This document shows, in pieces, positions 62,401-64,000 of a stretch of DNA of 64,000 nt. The notes beneath the pieces are model-generated. The model did not search any database and was not told the origin of the DNA. It saw only the letters and a list, made by a program, of their open reading frames with translations. The DNA is taken from positions 17,314,202-17,378,201 of the forward strand of contig NC_134654.1 of the NCBI RefSeq assembly GCF_030463565.1, read 5' to 3'. Every line of letters starts with the position of its first letter. Position 1 is the stretch's first letter. The DNA comes from Pelecanus crispus (lineage: Eukaryota; Chordata; Aves; Pelecaniformes; Pelecanidae). Both the position numbers and the translations under genes were made by a program.

Positions 62401-64000
62401 CCACAAGGCTGAAGCCAGGGGATATGAAGCCTCTTCCTGCTGCCTGGAGTCCCACTGAGAAGTTGGGGTGCAGGAGGCAGCCGGGGTAAAACCCACATTA
62501 GGTGTCAGAGGCTGAGGACAGGCTCGCTGCCACCAGCATACTGGTGTCCCACGGGCCATGTTCCAGTGTAGGACAGGAAGATCAGCCTGTCCATGGTCAT
62601 CTCTGCAGGCTTCAGTTGTGGTCAGCATCCCTCCAGTCTCCCAGCCTCGGAGATGTCCCTTGCCGCCACGGTCCCCAATCCACAGCTAAGTGGGGTTAGG
62701 CAAGCTCAGAGCTAACACATCTCAAAGGCATAGGGATGGCCTGGCTGAAACTCCTAAACCAGGGCTCCCTGGAGCAGCATGGCCACCAGTGGTGGTTCCT
62801 GGCAGGGCTCCTGTCCCCAGCCTTTCCCTGTCCATAGACAGTATCCCAGCTGGGTGGATCCCACAGGCTCCCTCCCATCACTGCAGGGACCCTGTCACTG
62901 CCGGGCATCAATGCAGGAGATCTACCCTTGGTGTCCACTTTAGGAGGAGGTGCAGTGCATCCTAAGAGAGATGCTCCTCTCCCAGGAGCAACTTCACATT
63001 GATGCCCATCTCTAGCACAGCTCATTTGTGGTTTCACAAGGTAAAGACCAAGGCAATACTTTCTATGAATTCCCCCCAGGGAGTTGTCTTTAATTATCAA
63101 TCTTCCTTCCCTTCCTTTTCTCATTTTCTTCCTCTTTGAAGACCAGCTGGAGCTACCGTTCAGATGAAAGATGAGCCAACTTGTAGTGCTGGCAGGGCTT
63201 GGATCGAGTTCTTGTATCAAGGCTTGGTCACCTCTGAGAAATCACATTGCTGGATAAAGTCCAAACTTTCAAGGCATTGATCTGCCAAACACAGATTTTA
63301 TTTTCTCCATAGGGCATGTTCTTCCACTGCTGCGAGAACAATTTTCTAGCTGTATTTCTATACTGCATTTGTTAGTGGCTATGCCTCAATCACCCCCTTC
63401 CCCAAGGCGCCATAATTCTTTATATTGATATTATCCTAAGTGCTGAGCACTGATTTATGGTTTCTACATATAAAACTTGTCATCAGCAACCCCCAGGCAC
63501 ACACAAACCAGTCAGAGAAAGTTTATAGAAATGCAGCTTTAAGCTGTCCCACGCACACGGGTCGCTGCATGGAAGTGTCCTGGGGCAGCGCAGAAGGCTT
63601 GAGTGCCACTGCCACCAAGTGCCGCCACCTCCATGGCACCTCCACAGCCCAGGGCAGAGCTGCTCCATTCGCCCGCTTGGGCTGGAAGGGTCCCAAAGCA
63701 AAGGGACATGATTATTACAGAAACTTTTAAACGGTTGTGAGTTTGTAGTGTGAAAACATGGAAACGCTTTTTTTTTTTTTTTAATGAAGACTTGAGCTCT
63801 ATGCTACACATCTACCTGGCCATGCCAGGTTTTAAACATCCACGATTTTAATGACATGTGAGCAGCTATGTCAAATTAAGTAGCCGTTTCTGTGTGAGCC
63901 AGAGTGGGAAGAGTTTGCTGCATCGCAGCAGTGGAATATTCCTGTGGCAAACCCAGCAATCAAGACGCTTTCTAATTGTTTCAAGCCAGATGGGGATCCA

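Larger units (their letters stand above)
57349..64000 (+). other. NTN1: Start of the NTN1 intron after the LE2 exon (incomplete)
   Basis: The intron begins GTACCG. No sequence encoding LE3 (a CxCxP-type start with a C-terminal Cys pattern) was found before the right edge, so the next exon lies outside. 59580-60560 and 61640-61960 are AT-rich and CNE-like. Homopolymers: T13 at 58229-58241 and T15 at 63768-63782. Confidence 0.8.

Noticed and set aside
57349-64000. Third netrin exon (LE3) near the right edge
   Set aside because: I looked for the LE3 cysteine pattern and flanking splice sites and found none.

Overview
The window is vertebrate nuclear DNA, almost certainly from a bird. It carries the 5' part of one gene, netrin-1 (NTN1), on the + strand. 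Two coding exons are clear. The first (1658-2681) encodes the signal peptide, the laminin N-terminal (LN) domain and the first laminin-type EGF repeat (LE1). The second (57160-57348) encodes LE2. Both splice in phase 1 with good GT/AG sites, so the joined frame continues at residue 342. The exons encoding LE3, the linker and the C-terminal NTR domain lie beyond the right edge. The avian assignment rests on a netrin-1 sequence that, as I remember it, is closest to chicken netrin-1, and on three long terminal repeats of a type common in neoavian bird genomes.

Layout. 1-1657: GC- and CpG-rich promoter and 5' UTR region with a 19-base G run and short upstream reading frames. 1658-2681: first coding exon. 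2682-57159: a 54.5-kb intron. Its first 2.3 kb continue the CpG-rich domain and include a 32-bp-period minisatellite only about 260 bp past the splice donor. The rest is mostly single-copy sequence with AT-richer blocks that look like conserved non-coding elements, three solo LTRs (12104-12646 on +, 16645-17136 and 29608-30137 on -), a second unrelated 32-bp-period minisatellite (about 27637-27930), several MIR-like SINE fossils and short homopolymers. 57160-57348: second coding exon. 57349-64000: the start of the next intron, with no third exon visible.

No second gene, RNA gene, CRISPR array or other coding system is supported. Many stop-free frames exist in the intron, some above 200 codons, but they match no family I know and have the lengths chance predicts in this much GC-balanced DNA. 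The most interesting signals are regulatory. At 44280-44700 a cluster combines GATA, FOX, an inverted SOX pair and a perfect inverted T-box pair. At about 22240-22380 a module combines homeodomain, FOXA and NKX2 motifs, which would suit a gene expressed in the floor plate. There is also a clean molecular history for one LTR, which landed inside the second copy of an older 40-bp tandem duplication. All regulatory calls come from motifs seen by eye and are hypotheses.
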